Shown here piece by piece: positions 1 to 11,877 of a stretch of DNA of 64,000 nucleotides. Origin of the DNA: Myxocyprinus asiaticus (Eukaryota > Chordata > Actinopteri > Cypriniformes > Catostomidae); the NCBI RefSeq assembly GCF_019703515.2, contig NC_059385.1, forward strand, positions 32,412,501-32,476,500, written 5' to 3'. The translations under genes were made by a program, and so were the position numbers. Numbering within the stretch: the stretch's first letter is position 1; every line of letters starts with the position of its first letter. The notes under the pieces were generated by a model, which saw nothing but the letters and a program-made list of their open reading frames with translations, was not told the DNA's origin and did not search any database.

Positions 1-205
1 TAGAGTGCGTCTGGACTGTGAGATGTGTCTTCTTCCTCTCCTCAGTCAGGCGCGAGCTGCAGTGCTGCTCTTGTGTACAATCATTAGAGTTTCATATGAT
101 CTTATGTTACGTTAAGATCAAACGACTATTCGACAACGAACATTTTTGTCGACAATTTTTTATTGTCGACGTTGTCGATAACGTCGACTAATCGTTTCAG
201 CCCTA
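1..205. mobile_element. hAT-like element, right end only (family A)
   Basis: The segment ends in a terminal repeat reading TAATCGTTTCAGCCCTA and is clearly homologous to the last ~205 bp of the complete element at 26976-29830, sharing for example TAGAGTGCGTCTGGACTGTG near its start. The left end lies outside the window, so its target duplication (expected TTCAAATA at 206-213) cannot be tested. No transposase is visible. Assignment to hAT rests on the 8-bp duplications of its two relatives here. Confidence 0.8.
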
Positions 206-2572
206 TTCAAATAAAATGGCTAATAGCCTATTAACTGCTCATCTTCCTTATGAGGGAAAAGAGGCAATGTTAATTTCAGAGCTAAAAGGGAATTGTTGTC
301 CAAAGGCTGCCCAAAATATGATTTAAAAGATCTTTTCACTCAGAAAGGAAAGATCATGATAGTGTCATAGTGGCTAATTTTTGATTTCAATAAATAAGAG
401 GCGAATGTAATGACTTTTACAACGGAATTGCAGAGATTCTCAAGGCAGGACGCATGGATTTCATGTTCAAGTAACAGTGGGAATACACTGAAAAATATGT
501 GTTAAGGACTAGAGTTCATAGCAGTTGCATAGCATTATTTCTGGTTAGTCTGATGTGTGGGTATGATTTGGTGAACTGAATTGACTGCTGTGAAGGATTA
601 CATAGTTATATGGTGTGTTTTTAATTTTGTCTGCCTGCAAAGCTGTATTGCAAAAGGCTCTGGACTGATATGGGCCCCAATAAAAAAATCTTGATCTTCG
701 TTTTTAAGAATGTTTTCTATGAGCAATTTTACAAACATTTGATATTTTTTACGACGTGGCTTTCCTAAAACTGCACTGAACATAAATGCGCGAGGACACA
801 CTTTAAGTACTTTTTGAGTTGCTCTCCGTGCAGTGAGGTTCTGAAATATGACCGTATAGTGTTGCTCGTCAGTGTGACTGCTATATTTGTGCCTAACTTT
901 ATAAACATTTGTAATTTGTCTCGCTGGAAATGTTTATACATGATTTTATATATAGTTTTGCAATCATTTTTTGTAGAACGATCTATTTATTTTAAACAAT
1001 CACTGCTTCGTTCATCAGGTGTGCATTTTTAATATTTTGTGTTCACAAATTGCTTCGAGATGAAAGTTTCCAGGATCAGTGAAGACAGCGGAGGCCCTGT
1101 GTATGGTCCTGCCAATGACAAGCATTAACTGAATCTAACAAGGTGAGGTTTCATTCTGAAAATGTGGCTCCCTCTGAAATTCCACATGCCCCCCTCACGT
1201 ATTTCATCCTGGCGCCGACTCTGACAGGACAGCCTCTTGCGTTTACACTACGCGTCAGACGGATGTTTGGCCGAACGTCGCGTCCAAGTTTTTTTCAACA
1301 CTAGCATCTTGAGCGTCGCGTCCAATGATAATCTGTTGTTTGCACAGAACGAGTTCTTGCATCCATCTGCTCCGTGTTTAAATTCTTGTCCAAATAAACA
1401 GACGCTTGATGGGCGTCTTTAACTGTTTCAGCGTGACTCACTGTTTTTTTGTGTCAGCATCTCATGCAATGAGTGTCGCGTTAGCGAGACACTGTGTCAA
1501 ATTAAAACACGTCAAATTTTAAATATGCATCTTGCGACCCTCTTTTGCGCTCCGTGTAGCTGTTTTTGAATGCAACAACATGTGAACGGCCCCTTGCGCT
1601 GTTTATAATGTGAGAGTTGGTTGAAGTTTGTCACGTCACCCAGCGGTGTGGGTGGGGGTGTTTGTGGCTGACCACAGGAGGCTCACCTCTTTTGGTTCAC
1701 ACTGTCAACCATCCAAAAAGGTGTTAGAGATGTTCAACAAGACCATTGAAATGCTAATTGATTCACTTGCTAATAACAAGTCTCTGAACCCCACAGACAA
1801 CTGAATGGGCTTTAAACAATGGAGAACATTGACTGAAAAGTGGCCTTGTGTTTTTAAATGGAGAAGTCTTTATATTCAGCACCTTCAATTCCTCCTCCTC
1901 CCTTGAGTTTAATGCATGGTCCTCTAATTATTTGCATATCTCACCCACACTTTTGTTGAGTTTTAATTCCCCCCCCCATCACCGTGATGTGGGAAATATA
2001 TGTATATTTAATTTAATTTAAATGCATCAATTATTCAGGTATTATTTGTAATACTGCCATTAAAGGACTCTTTTCACATTTCCGTTTTGGAGCGTGGAAG
2101 TAAGTTTTTTTTTTTTTTTTTTTTTTACTGTCTCCGAACAGTTTCACCACGTAATTTTCTACTTTAAGCCCCAGAAAAAAATAAAAATGATTTTGAACTT
2201 AGTAATTGAAAACATGTTCATCACGTTCATCAGTTCAAGTAACTGTTTTGAGTGAATTGCATTTGTATTGTATTTTTGAATAATTAAATACAAATGGACC
2301 AAAACTATGTTATTAACCCCAACTACAGTGGGGTAAAATTCTATAGCGGTGAATGGGAGACCACAGCAAATATTATTTTTGTGTTCCCATTAGATTCATC
2401 AACAAAATGAAAAAAAGAAATAAAAAAAATCCACTTATGTTTCCTCGACTTTCCACAAGAGGAAAAAAGTAGAGACCACTGTATTACTAGAGCCAGAAGA
2501 AAGAAACCTCATTGAAACCTCATTGAAAATACTGAAAATGTAATTATACACACACACACACACATATACACA
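206..2572. other. No gene recognised; non-coding with a CpG-rich patch
   Basis: Short ORFs here show no recognisable domain. About 1200-1620 is richer in CpG and GC than its surroundings (GTCGCG, GCGTC, GACGC words) and may be part of an unrecognised element. There is a poly(T) run at about 2106-2127 and a short (CA)n at 2549-2574. Confidence 0.6.
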
Positions 2573-3104
2573 CACTACCGTTCAAAAGTTTGGGGTCACT
2601 TGCCTGAAATGATTCTCATGATCTTAAAAACCTTTTGATCTGAAGGCGTATGCTTAAATGTTTGAAATTATTTTTGTAGACAAAAATATAATTGTGCCAA
2701 CATATTAATTTATTTAATTACATAAAAATTTTATAAAAAAAAAAAAGTTTTTGAAATGGATGACTTGGACCGAATAATTAAGAAAAGCAGCCACTAAGTG
2801 CCCAGCATATAGATGGCAACTCCTTCAATACTGTTTAAAAAACATCCCAGTGTGATACCTCAAGAAGTTGGTTGAGAAAATGCCAAGAGTACATTTCTGC
2901 AAAGTGTGGCCACTTTGAAGATGCTAAAATATAACATAGTTTTGATTTATTTTGGATTTTTTTTGTCACAACATAATTCCCATATTTCCATTTCTATTAT
3001 TCCATAGTTGTGATGACTTTACAATAATGACATTTGTTCACATTCTAAAATATGAAAAAAAATAAAGATTGAGTAAGTGACCCTAAGCTTTTGAACGGTA
3101 GTGT
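2573..3104 (+). mobile_element. 532-bp Tc1-type non-autonomous element, copy 1
   Basis: Terminal inverted repeats begin CACTACCGTTCAAAAGTTTG on the left and the right end is its approximate complement (TGACCCTAAGCTTTTGAACGGTAGTG). Internally a stretch around 2865-2890 translates KKLVEKMPRV, which matches the C-terminal LVEKMPR motif of Tc1 transposases. The element therefore looks like an internally deleted Tc1/mariner derivative. Copies of nearly the same length occur at 42785-43316 and, inverted, at 49671-50203. Confidence 0.8.
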
Positions 3105-3119
3105 GTGTATAGATATATA

Positions 3120-4340
3120 CACACTGGCGGCCAAAGGTTTGGAATTATGTACAGATTTTGCTGTTTCAGAAGGAAATTGGTACTTTAATTCATCAAAGTT
3201 GCATTCAGCTGATCACAAAGTATAGTCAGGACATTACTGATGTAAAAAACAGTATCATCGCTATTTGAAAAAAGTCATCAAATCTAGACAGGCCCCATTC
3301 CCAGCAGCCATCACTCCAACACCTTATCCTTGAGTAATCATACTAAATTGCTAATTTGGTACTAGAAAATCACTTGCCATTATATCAAACACTGCTGAAA
3401 GCTATTTGGTTTGTTAAATGAAGCTTAACATTGTTTTTGTGTTTGTTATTGAGTTGCCACAGTATGCAATAGACTGGCATGTCTTAAGGTTAATATTAGG
3501 TCAAAAATGGCAAAAAAGAAACAGCTTTCTCTAGAACCTCGTCAGTCAATCATTGTTTTGAGGAATGAAGGCTATACAATGCTTGAAATTGCCAAAAAAC
3601 TGAAGATTTCATACAAAGGTGTTCACTACAGTCTTCAAAGACAAAGGACAACTGGCTCTAACAAGGACAGAAAATGATTTGGAAGACCAGATGTACAACT
3701 AAACAAGAGGATAAGTACATCAGAGTCTCTAGTTTGAGAAACAGACACCTCACATGTCCTCAGCTGACAGCTTCATTGAATTCTACCTGCTCAACACCAG
3801 TTTCATGCACAACAGTAAAGAGAACACTGAGGGGTGCAGGCCTTATGGGAAGAATGGCAAAGAAAAAGCCACTTTTGAAACAGGAAAACAAAAAGAAAAG
3901 GTTCAAGTGGGCAAAGAAACACAGACATTGGACAACAGATAATTGGAAAAAAGTGTTATGGATCTTAACCCCATTGAGCTTTTATGGGATCAGCTAGACT
4001 GTAAGGTGCGTGTGAAGTGCCCGACAAGACAGCCACATCTACGGCAAGTGCTACAGGAAGTGTGGGGTGAAATGTCACCTGAGTATCTGGACAAACTGAC
4101 AGCTAGAATGCCAAGGATCTGCAAAGCTGTCATTGCTGCACGTGGAGGATTTTTTTGATGATAACATAACATTTGCTTGATGTACACTGCTAGATTAGGT
4201 GGAAACGCATCATTACAATCTGTGAAAATGGTCCATTTTACTGAATCATAATAATAATAATAAAAAAATAATTCCATTCAGTAATGAGAATTTTGGTAGG
4301 AAATTGTGCTGTCAGGAAAGTAATGTTACAATGCAAAATG
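3120..4340 (+). mobile_element. Tc1-like transposon relic, internally deleted
   Basis: The left end CACACTGGCGGCCAAAGG follows a TA and resembles fish Tc1 termini. It is followed by about 385 bp of non-coding DNA and then a transposase relic. I could not identify a matching right terminal repeat, so the right boundary is approximate. An (AAT)n tract lies at 4246-4262. Confidence 0.65.
3507..4158 (+). pseudogene. Tc1-like transposase, catalytic core deleted
   Basis: This would be a DD34E transposase that cuts and pastes the element. The start ATG at 3507 opens a paired-like helix-turn-helix (MAKKKQLSLEPRQ...LEIAKKLKIS). The reading then shifts frame near 3672 into 3674-3997, with a second DNA-binding region and the K-rich KKKRFKWAKKH linker. 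It shifts again into 3943-4158, which holds DLNPIELLW and ends LTARMPRICKAVIAARGGFF. From NWKK the sequence jumps directly to DLNPIE, so the segment carrying the first two catalytic aspartates is missing. At about 650 bp it is far shorter than the usual ~1 kb gene. It cannot encode an active enzyme. Confidence 0.88.
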
Positions 4341-4957
4341 TAATTTCTTTTATTTTCCTTTGATTTTGTGGGACATGAAAGTAAGCAGGTCGACCAACAA
4401 ACATAGCCAGTTTGCCTTGTTTTTTTAAAGCAGTCTTGTAATGATGAAACAAAGAGGAAAAGGGCTGGTTGTCCTGTTTTATTGCTCTCTGCCGACCCCC
4501 ACAGACAGCGCTGTTATTGAGCTGTGAAATGAGGTGGCTAGAGACGAACTGGACATAGTTGTGGTGGTACTCGGAGTTCAGTCTGTTAATCCAGCGTTGA
4601 CCAGGGCAAGAGGAAAATCTTCAAAGTGCCCGTCACTCTGTGCTTTGCTGTAAAAAACCTCTGAAAGGCAGTTAATCCTTTAATACTTTTGGAAATGGTA
4701 ATTTGGCCACAGGAAAGGCCTTGTCAATAAGTATGTGGAAAAAAAACTGCCCATATGTTATGCCATGATACGGGTCATTCATTCCTGTTATGAAGTACTG
4801 TAGCCTACTTTTTGAACACTGTAACTTTTAATAGATGAATATGCTTGTGTTATAATTTAAGAAAAATTTCTCTTGTTAAGAACATGATTACATGGGAAGT
4901 TGGCGTGTTGTTTCCGAGAGTTTCGGTACCCTAAGATTAGTCACATTCCTACCTTCC
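4341..4957. other. No gene recognised
   Basis: AT-rich non-coding sequence. I saw no terminal repeats or coding motifs. Confidence 0.55.
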
Positions 4958-5360
4958 CCTGTGGCACGACCGGAAGTGTGTTGAGTTAGCAGTGTGAGAA
5001 ACCCAGGTTCAGATCCTGCATTGAAACCTGGAAGGAATCTTGTTTTCATATTGTGAAAACACATTGGTGATTTCATTGCTGATGAGCACGATTCAGCGGT
5101 TGCATTTTTCCCTCTAATATTACATTTGTACTCCACTGATGGTTAGGTTTATGTATGGGAATTAGGCTGGGGGGCACAGTTTATAAAATATGCATCCCTC
5201 TTCACTGTATTACAGCCTGTACAGTTTATAACAACCCACTTTTGTTGTCCCTCTGTGGACATTACACACGTGAAGTGGAGCTCACACGTGCCCATACACC
5301 CAACAGCACTTATCGCTTTGGCCACGGGGGCAGTGTTTTGAATTTTGGTAAGCACAGAAC
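4958..5360 (+). repeat. Possible tRNA-related SINE-like repeat
   Basis: A box-A-like TTAGCAGTGTG and a box-B-like GGTTCAGATCC lie about 20 bp apart near 4985-5020, as in tRNA-derived RNA polymerase III promoters. I found no clean poly(A) or simple tail and no target duplication. It is not a tRNA gene, because no cloverleaf with acceptor stem is apparent. Confidence 0.3.
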
Positions 5361-6113
5361 GATTTTAGAAGAAAAGTCAACCTACAGTTTCTGATTTCAC
5401 TGTGCGATTAGTCTGTATACTTAACTTATAACTTGATTATTTGCACAATGGCAAAAAATTATCAAATGAACATAAAGAGCTAAAGTTAGCCATTGGTCAG
5501 TGAGGGTTTGGGTGTTTGCGTGAGTGTCAGCTTGAAATTCATTTAGATATTTCCTTAAATCATCCTTGAAATGTTTACAAAACAAGCCTGAAACACATAG
5601 AGGACTCTAATTTTGAAATGACAAAATTATGAAAAAAACTATTGGCAACTATCATCATAAATTTTAGAACAAACAAGTGATAGCCAGTGCTGAAACATTT
5701 TACCAATCAGAAATTAGCATAAATAATTCTTATTCAAAGTAATGGCCAGCATCATCCAACCAAGTTAAAATAAAATTATACATCATAAGTTCTGAATCTA
5801 TGTACTGATTATCAATGTCCCATGTCTGCCAAACATGTTGACTGGTCCAAACATCATCTGTAGCCTGAAACTGAACTTTTGGTCAGATTTTCGGAGAGAA
5901 TGCACTTTGCTGCATAGGAAATCTATAGGATTCTCACTTGCTCACTATTTAGTGAATTTAATAGGGAAAAAAAAAAATTTGTACCAAGGAAGAAAGAAAA
6001 CATTGTGGTTTGGAATGAGATGAGGGAAGCTTGACAGTCTGAACTGTCATTGTGTGAACATGAACTGTCATTGTGTGTAATTTTTTTGTGCCACAGAAAA
6101 AAAAAATAAAATA
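5361..6113. other. No gene recognised
   Basis: AT-rich sequence with only short chance ORFs. A 19-bp phrase (GAACTGTCATTGTGTG) is repeated twice near 6040-6080, just beside the LINE tail. Confidence 0.55.
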
Positions 6114-6444
6114 GAATCAGATTCAGAATGAGCTTTATTGCTAAGTATGCTTACACATACAAGGAATTTGACTTGGTGACAGAAGCTTCCAGTGCAAAAA
6201 CAATTCAATAAGACAGAAATAATAAAAATAGAATAAAGAATAAAAATAAGTGAATATAATATAGAGTTTAAATAAAAATACACAATAAGACACAAAAATA
6301 TACGTATATACAAATACAATCTGTTATGTACAGTGCAAGGGAATGTAATGTGCAGAAGAGGTAGGATATGTTAAAAAATATATAATTGACTAAGCTTGTT
6401 ATTGCACATAATTATTGTTCAATGGGGCAGTTTTAACTGTTCAT

Positions 6445-8030
6445 GAGATGGATAGCCTGAGGGGAAAAAGCAGTTCCTGTGCTTGACGGTTCTGGTGCTC
6501 AGTGCTCTGTAGCATCGGCCAGAAGGCAACAGTTCAAAAAGAGTGGGCTGGGTGATTGGGGTCCAGAGTGATTTTTTCCAGCCCTTTTCCTCGCTCTGGA
6601 TATGTACAGTTCTTGGAGGGTGGGAAAGGGAGAACCAGTAATCCGCTCAGCATTTTGAACTGTCCTTTGTAGTCTTCTGATGTCCGATTTGGTAGCTGAA
6701 CCAAACCAGACAGTTATAGAAATGCAGAGGACAGACTCAATGACTGCTGAGTAGAACTGTATCAGCTAGGGATGGGCATTTTGGTCATTTTGTCTACTCG
6801 AGTACTCAGACTAATTACTCGTACTTGTCGTGTACTCGAGGGACAATTACATGTTCATAACTGTATATATAATAACATGTCTGTCAAACGTCTTTAGCTG
6901 CTGCATTGTGCCTTGTTGTTCCAGTGTATCGTCTATTCATTATTATAGGCTGTTGTAAAATAATATGTTACAAAAGATTCAAAATATAATGCATCATATT
7001 TTATCATTATGTGAAGATTCGCTGTCCAACTCTGAAAGAATGTGCCCAACGCATGTCTGTCTGTTCTTCCTTCAGGTTACCGTAGTAATCACACACCAGT
7101 TTTTTGTTTTTGTGACTGTCTGAACCGTCTATTTTCAAACAACAGGAGACGCCATAACCATTGCATTTTTAATATGCATGTTAAATTGAAGTTCAGTTTG
7201 AAGACGCTGCATTGTGTTCCATTTAGCTGTGCTCTGTCTAGCTCTGTCTTGCTGTTTGAAACACTCTCCTGCTGTATATGCGTTGCTTCAGCGCTTTGAG
7301 GCCACTGCCACATGCCCCTTGTGTGTGTGTGTGTCCCCAAATGTTCGCTCGTGAGGAAAGCCGTGATGCTCTGTATTATTGTTGCTGTGATTCACGAAGC
7401 GTTCCATTCAACTCAGAGTCTGAATTTCCACCTTTCAACTGGGGAAAGTGCAACGGAATGACACTTTATATTGGACATCTAACTTGGAAACTCATGCAGA
7501 AATCTTCAACTCCCATTTCGTCGAGGTGCAGGTGTGTGTTACTTCACGCAGGGCAGGGAGGTTTACGGTCAGTGGCAAACATTTTTAAATAATATCCATT
7601 AACGAGTCAAAGTTCTTCATGAAATGACAATAAAACATGTTTAGCAAACGTTTTGCTGAGACAGGTGTTCAAAACCCGGTTAATTACACTCTCTTTTGAT
7701 TATCGTAACGATAGCATTGCAGTGTTGTATCAGTTTGGTTGCTATGAGACGTTTCTGACAATCAGTGTACCCCTCAAAACCACAACGTAATCAATCTCTG
7801 AATTAAAAATAAGCTCCCTCTTTGTTTGTGTGTTTAGTTGTCATGTAATTGTCACTGGATTTCGAATTAAGTGAAAAGTCACATCATGCGTGATCACTAT
7901 CGATCATCGTTTTCATGATCGATCATTGCTGCCATGTCCGAGTACTCGTGCCCATCCCTAGTATCAGCAGCGCCTGTGGCAGGTTGAACTTCCTCATACA
8001 TAGCATGGAAATAATCACAGAACTTTCACT
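6445..8030 (-). pseudogene. LINE ORF2 C-terminal fragment, interrupted
   Basis: Reading the minus strand, 8020-7961 gives MRKFNLPQALLI. After the hAT insertion it continues as QFYSAVIESVLCISITVWFG, then LQRTVQNAERITG, FPTLQELY and ELLPSGRCYRALSTRTV. This is the conserved region after the RT domain in jockey-group LINEs, which normally supports target-primed reverse transcription. The RT and endonuclease domains are absent. The final residues show a frameshift near the end (FFPLRLSIS instead of the usual FFPQAI-type ending). It is a dead fragment. Confidence 0.78.
6767..7960. mobile_element. Non-autonomous hAT element, 1,194 bp, TSD GTATCAGC
   Basis: The left end reads TAGGGATGGGCATTTTGGTC and the complement of the right end reads TAGGGATGGGCACGAGTACT. 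It is flanked by perfect 8-bp duplications GTATCAGC at 6759-6766 and 7961-7968. Both ends also carry CGAGTACTC-like subterminal motifs. No transposase ORF is evident. The 8-bp duplication is the hAT hallmark, and the host LINE reading frame resumes across one copy of it. Confidence 0.92.
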
Positions 8031-8633
8031 TTTCTGTAACTTTTCCTTAAAACATTGTTCTTCACGGCATAAAAAGGGCCAAAAAATAGGAAGTAAATGA
8101 TTCAGTGGTGTTTCTTCAGTACTGCATCGGCACAAGCAGTCCTGCTTCCTGCAATGGAAAGAGATGTCAGAAAGACAAATATGTCGCTGATTGCCAAGCC
8201 GTAGACTTGACAGCAGTAAGAGAGCTGTGGTTGGAGGTTCTGGGTGAAATGGAAATGTTTTTTGTAACATTATTAAGCACTTGCATCACTAATCCAAAGA
8301 ATCTCTAATCAACACAAAGCAACAACAACAAAAAAAAAGGCTCTGGGGCCGCATTGTCCTTAACAAAGAGAGAGATTTAGAGAAAATTGGTGAAAGAAAA
8401 CAATGCTGTCAGAGTGAGAGATCTGAAGTAGTATTGCAAATGAAATCTCAGCAAACCTTTGCAGATTGCTGAACAACACTTAAGTATGGAATGACGCAGG
8501 GAATCGAGTGGTGATGACTGCGGAAATGACAGCGAGTAAAGGTTAAAGTAGTTTTAAAAAAAGGAGCAAGTGGCTTGTTAAACTAAGGAAGCCAACCATG
8601 TATGAATGTAAATTGCAATTAAGCAGAATGACC
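8031..8633. other. No gene recognised
   Basis: Only short ORFs without domains. A short A-rich tract lies near 8320-8338. Confidence 0.5.
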
Positions 8634-8810
8634 ACACTCAAAGGAAAAGTTCACCCAAAAAATAAACATTTTCATTATTTACTCGCACTAATTTCACTCC
8701 AAACCAAACCTGTATGACTTTCTTTACATATGGCGGCTATGTCGAAAACATTAATCCTCGTTGGTTCTCATTGCATCACAAAACTAAAGTAAAAGTAAAA
8801 ACTATGGCTT

Positions 8811-8863
<53 letters not shown>

Positions 8864-8882
8864 TCTAATTACCTGTTATTAG
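8634..8882 (+). repeat. Half of a GTTCACCC-type miniature element plus (TA)n
   Basis: AAAGGAAAAGTTCACCCAAA at 8641 followed by TTTACTCGCACTAATTTCACTCCAAACC resembles the left arm of the TTAAAGGAATAGTTCACCC family seen complete elsewhere in this window. Here TTAA has become CTCA and only one arm is visible. It runs into a (TA)n tract at about 8815-8850 and poly(T). Confidence 0.55.
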
Positions 8883-11196
8883 TAGTGGGCAATATGACCA
8901 AAATTTTCTATCACGATATGAGTAATTTTATATCTCGATAACGATATGTATCACAATATATTATTTTTTGGGGGGAAATCAATAATGTTTTTTAATATAT
9001 TAAAAAAACATATTGTACTGCCTATTTTTGGGTAATCCAGTCAGTGAATTAAATACTTCAAATACTTCCTCTAGTATAATTTAATCTTTATTTGGAAATT
9101 GACAATAGTCCATGTAAAAAAATAAAAAATAAAAAAATAAAAACACTCAGCTTTGTTTTAAATCATTCTTACGATAATGCTAAATTTCTCATTATGCCAC
9201 ATTACAGTCTATGTTGCTGACCAACATTATTATTATTATAAACTTTCCTCAAGAAATTCAAGATCTTCCCAAAGTAATGCAACAAAGCAAATTATGTGTA
9301 AAAATAATAATAAAAACTAGGGAAGAAAAAAATAGAAAATCTTGATTTTTATCAAACTTATGGACGATCCACAATTTGATTTTTTCAACTTTTAAATGTA
9401 CTCCAACATGATTCAAATTGTATGATCTTTATTAGAATGCAAGTCAACCTGGTTAGAGAAATCCAAATTCTTTTCATTATAGGAAACAAAGGTGTGCAAG
9501 AAAAATTTACAAATGCACCTCAGGGGGAAGTTGTCAACAGTGTAAATGTAAAAATCTAATAAACCCTGATGTTCAGAAATAATAGAATAAGAAAACTGCA
9601 AAATAATTCTTATCCAGTGTAGGTATTCATTTTATCTAAACCAAGTCTATCTAGAAAGTTATCTAGAAATCAATATCTTTAAATATCAAGTTTATCTAGA
9701 AAGTACTCATTGTATATCAAACAATTTGTGTGTACATTCATAAACCCCTGCAGATAGAGACGAACCCTCTAGCGGTTCACGCTGAGCAGCGCAGCAATAT
9801 GAAATAATTAACGACTAGCAAAGTTTATCAAAATGATCGCTTGCCAAATGCTGGCTATAGATGCAGTACACTTGAAACACGTTACAGAACAAAGCAATAA
9901 TAAGGGATCTATCTAAATAATCATGGCAAAAGGAGCGGTGGATGATTGATTCTCCCATATATAGCCTCTCTATGAAATGAAGCACCCATAACTGTCACGT
10001 AACTAATGCTTTTTTATGGGTAAAAAGAAAAGAAAGGAGAACGTTCATCAACAGGCCAGTTATGGTCTTAAGCTGGTGTATACCTGCATGATGGATGAAG
10101 CTGAGCTACAATCACACTGTGTACAATCGTACTGGAAATATTACTGCTGTCTTTTATATCAGTCTCCGTGTTGTTAACCTGTCACGTTCATTTGGAGCGT
10201 GCCACACGTGCAGCTGATCAGATTAGGAGCAGCATTGAGGCAAGCACTGTGAATTCTTTTTCTCTTGCTTATTCAGCTTTTGGTGGATTTACAACAGATC
10301 TAACTTTAGCGTTTGTACCATTTTTTGCAAAATCTCGATTAAAAATAGTCAAAACGCAAATTCAAATTAATCGGAAAAAACGGAAAAACCGCCCAGCTCT
10401 ATTTTGAGGTAAAACAAATAGCTTTTATTATAAGTGATTATCGTCTTGTGACATTTTTCTGCTCTGTGTTGGCTTTTGTGTACCTCCACCACAGATGTCG
10501 GATCTTTTTAATAACAAGCTTCCATGAGCACTTAACCAGTCACAAAAAAAAAAAAAAAAAAAAAAAAATGTGTTGCACTTTAATCTGTTTTGAATGCTAT
10601 TCTGATGCTAGTGAAACTTAAAGCACTTTTCGTACCACTCTCTCCTTAAGATGACTCACTTATGTTTTTCCTCTTTTGTAAGTTGCTATGGATAAAAGCG
10701 TATGCCAAATGAATAAATGTAAATGTAAACAAGCTCCCCTTCCTTTTCATAGTTTGGTTGTCGTCCCGTTCTGTGGATATATTTTTTCAGGGTTTTTCCT
10801 GGGTCAAAAATTTAGTTGTACTTGTTATCCCGCTCTGCGCTCTCCTTTAAATATCGAGAATCCTGGTGGACTGCTCCAGAGAAAGCGCACGCAACACTCA
10901 CATGAAATGCATGCACGTGTCAGATGAGAAGCATATTAAGCACTAATGAAGCGCCGCACATGAGTTGAATGTCATTGAATTTGTTTGGGCCGGCGACATT
11001 TTTTTGAATACCATAAAAACCCTGTTCATGTTTCTTAAATTCTCTTAGTCTCATGTGAAGCCCTGCACACTGATATATAAGCCCATGCTGCACACAAGGA
11101 TATTTACATATTGCGATATACAGTACATATAACAAAATCTCTTTCGACTGACACTTTATATCGTCGCCACAAGATACATTGTCATATTGCCCACTA
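8883..11196. mobile_element. TIR element with ends TAGTGGGCAATATGAC
   Basis: The left end TAGTGGGCAATATGAC is an exact complement of the right end GTCATATTGCCCACTA, and AACGATATGTATC-like sequence is subterminal. No clear 8-bp or TTAA duplication flanks it, so the superfamily is unassigned. It is about 2.3 kb without a recognisable transposase, and it includes a SINE/LINE tail fragment near 10600-10733 and a poly(A) of ~27 at 10542. Confidence 0.7.
10600..10733 (+). repeat. L2/V-SINE-type 3' tail fragment
   Basis: The phrase TTGCTATGGATAAAAGCGTA followed by TGCCAAATGAATAAATGTAAATGTAAA is the widely shared 3' tail of fish L2 LINEs and the SINEs that borrow it. Only the tail region is recognised. 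The boundary on the left is approximate. Confidence 0.65.
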
Positions 11197-11287
11197 ATGA
11201 ATTAATCACAAGTAATCACATATATATAAAAATTTGCTTAGAAGGGCTACTGAATAACAATAATTTAAATATATGATTTAATAATAA
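11197..11287. other. AT-rich repeat fragment
   Basis: GAATTAATCACAAGTAATCAC resembles a common fish TIR element of TTAATCAC type. The TIR element at 8883-11196 seems to lie inside it, since TTAATCTAATTACC precedes that element. Related sequence may continue at 12400-12470. Confidence 0.35.
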
Positions 11288-11824
11288 TTGTAACAGTTAA
11301 AAGGTCGGGCAAGGAGGAGTCGGGAACCGGCTGAAGAGTAAACAAACTTTAACTTAAAACGAATATAAACAGACACACATGCAACGCCGCCACGTGCATC
11401 TTTCTCTCTTGAACCGGTGTCTCAGGCTGCCCCTTGCTCTCCCGCTGATCAGCTGATTCAGCGCCGGCCCCCCAGGTTCACAGGAGGTGGGGTGGACCAC
11501 CGGCTGACAGAACGACCGGAAGGGCAGCGTCTCCCCCACAGAGATGGGGGGGGTGGGGAGTTAGTCAGACCGGTGGCACCCCGGTCTGAATCGGGTGGGG
11601 GAGGAGTGTAAAAAGGAGGGCGTGGCCGGGCCGTGATGGAGCATGGCCAGCGCTGAATCAGTTGATCAGCGGGAGAGCGAGATAAGGGGTGGCCGGAGAC
11701 GGCGGTTCGATAGAAAGAGACACACTATTTTGCATGTGTGTTTGTTAAATGTTTTAAGTTGAGTTTTTATGTTGACTGTCCAGCCGGTTCCTGCCTACTC
11801 CTTGCCTGTCCTTTATCTGTTACA
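11288..11824. mobile_element. GC-rich fold-back element
   Basis: The ends GTAACAGTTAAAAGGTCGGG and (complement of the right end) GTAACAGATAAAGGACAGGC are inverted repeats. Internal parts also pair: the CTGATCAGCTGATTCAGCGC region against GCGCTGAATCAGTTGATCAG. Near-matching AT-rich flanks (ATAATAAT / ATAATATA) may be a degraded 8-bp duplication. A truncated relative lies at 53515-53830. ORFs on either strand are fortuitous products of the GC-rich stem. Confidence 0.65.
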
Positions 11825-11827
11825 ATA

Positions 11828-11877
<50 letters not shown>

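Larger units (their letters stand above)
6114..8030 (-). mobile_element. Non-LTR retrotransposon 3' end (Rex1/CR1/L2-type), split by a hAT element
   Basis: On the minus strand the 3' tail reads CAATAAAGCTCATTCTGA, a familiar ending of fish non-LTR elements, and lies at 6114-6150. Upstream of it lies a coding relic and a 3' UTR. The LINE is interrupted at 6767-7960 by a hAT element; removing that element joins coding sequence on both sides. The LINE is 5'-truncated, with homology fading out near 8030. The exact clade is uncertain without a search. Confidence 0.75.

Noticed and set aside
4958..5035. tRNA gene
   Set aside because: Box A- and B-like words exist, but no acceptor stem or cloverleaf can be drawn. 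At most it is a tRNA-derived SINE.
6068..6319. 83-codon minus-strand ORF resembling a hydrophobic membrane protein
   Set aside because: It is an AT-rich translation of the LINE 3' UTR and tail, with low complexity.
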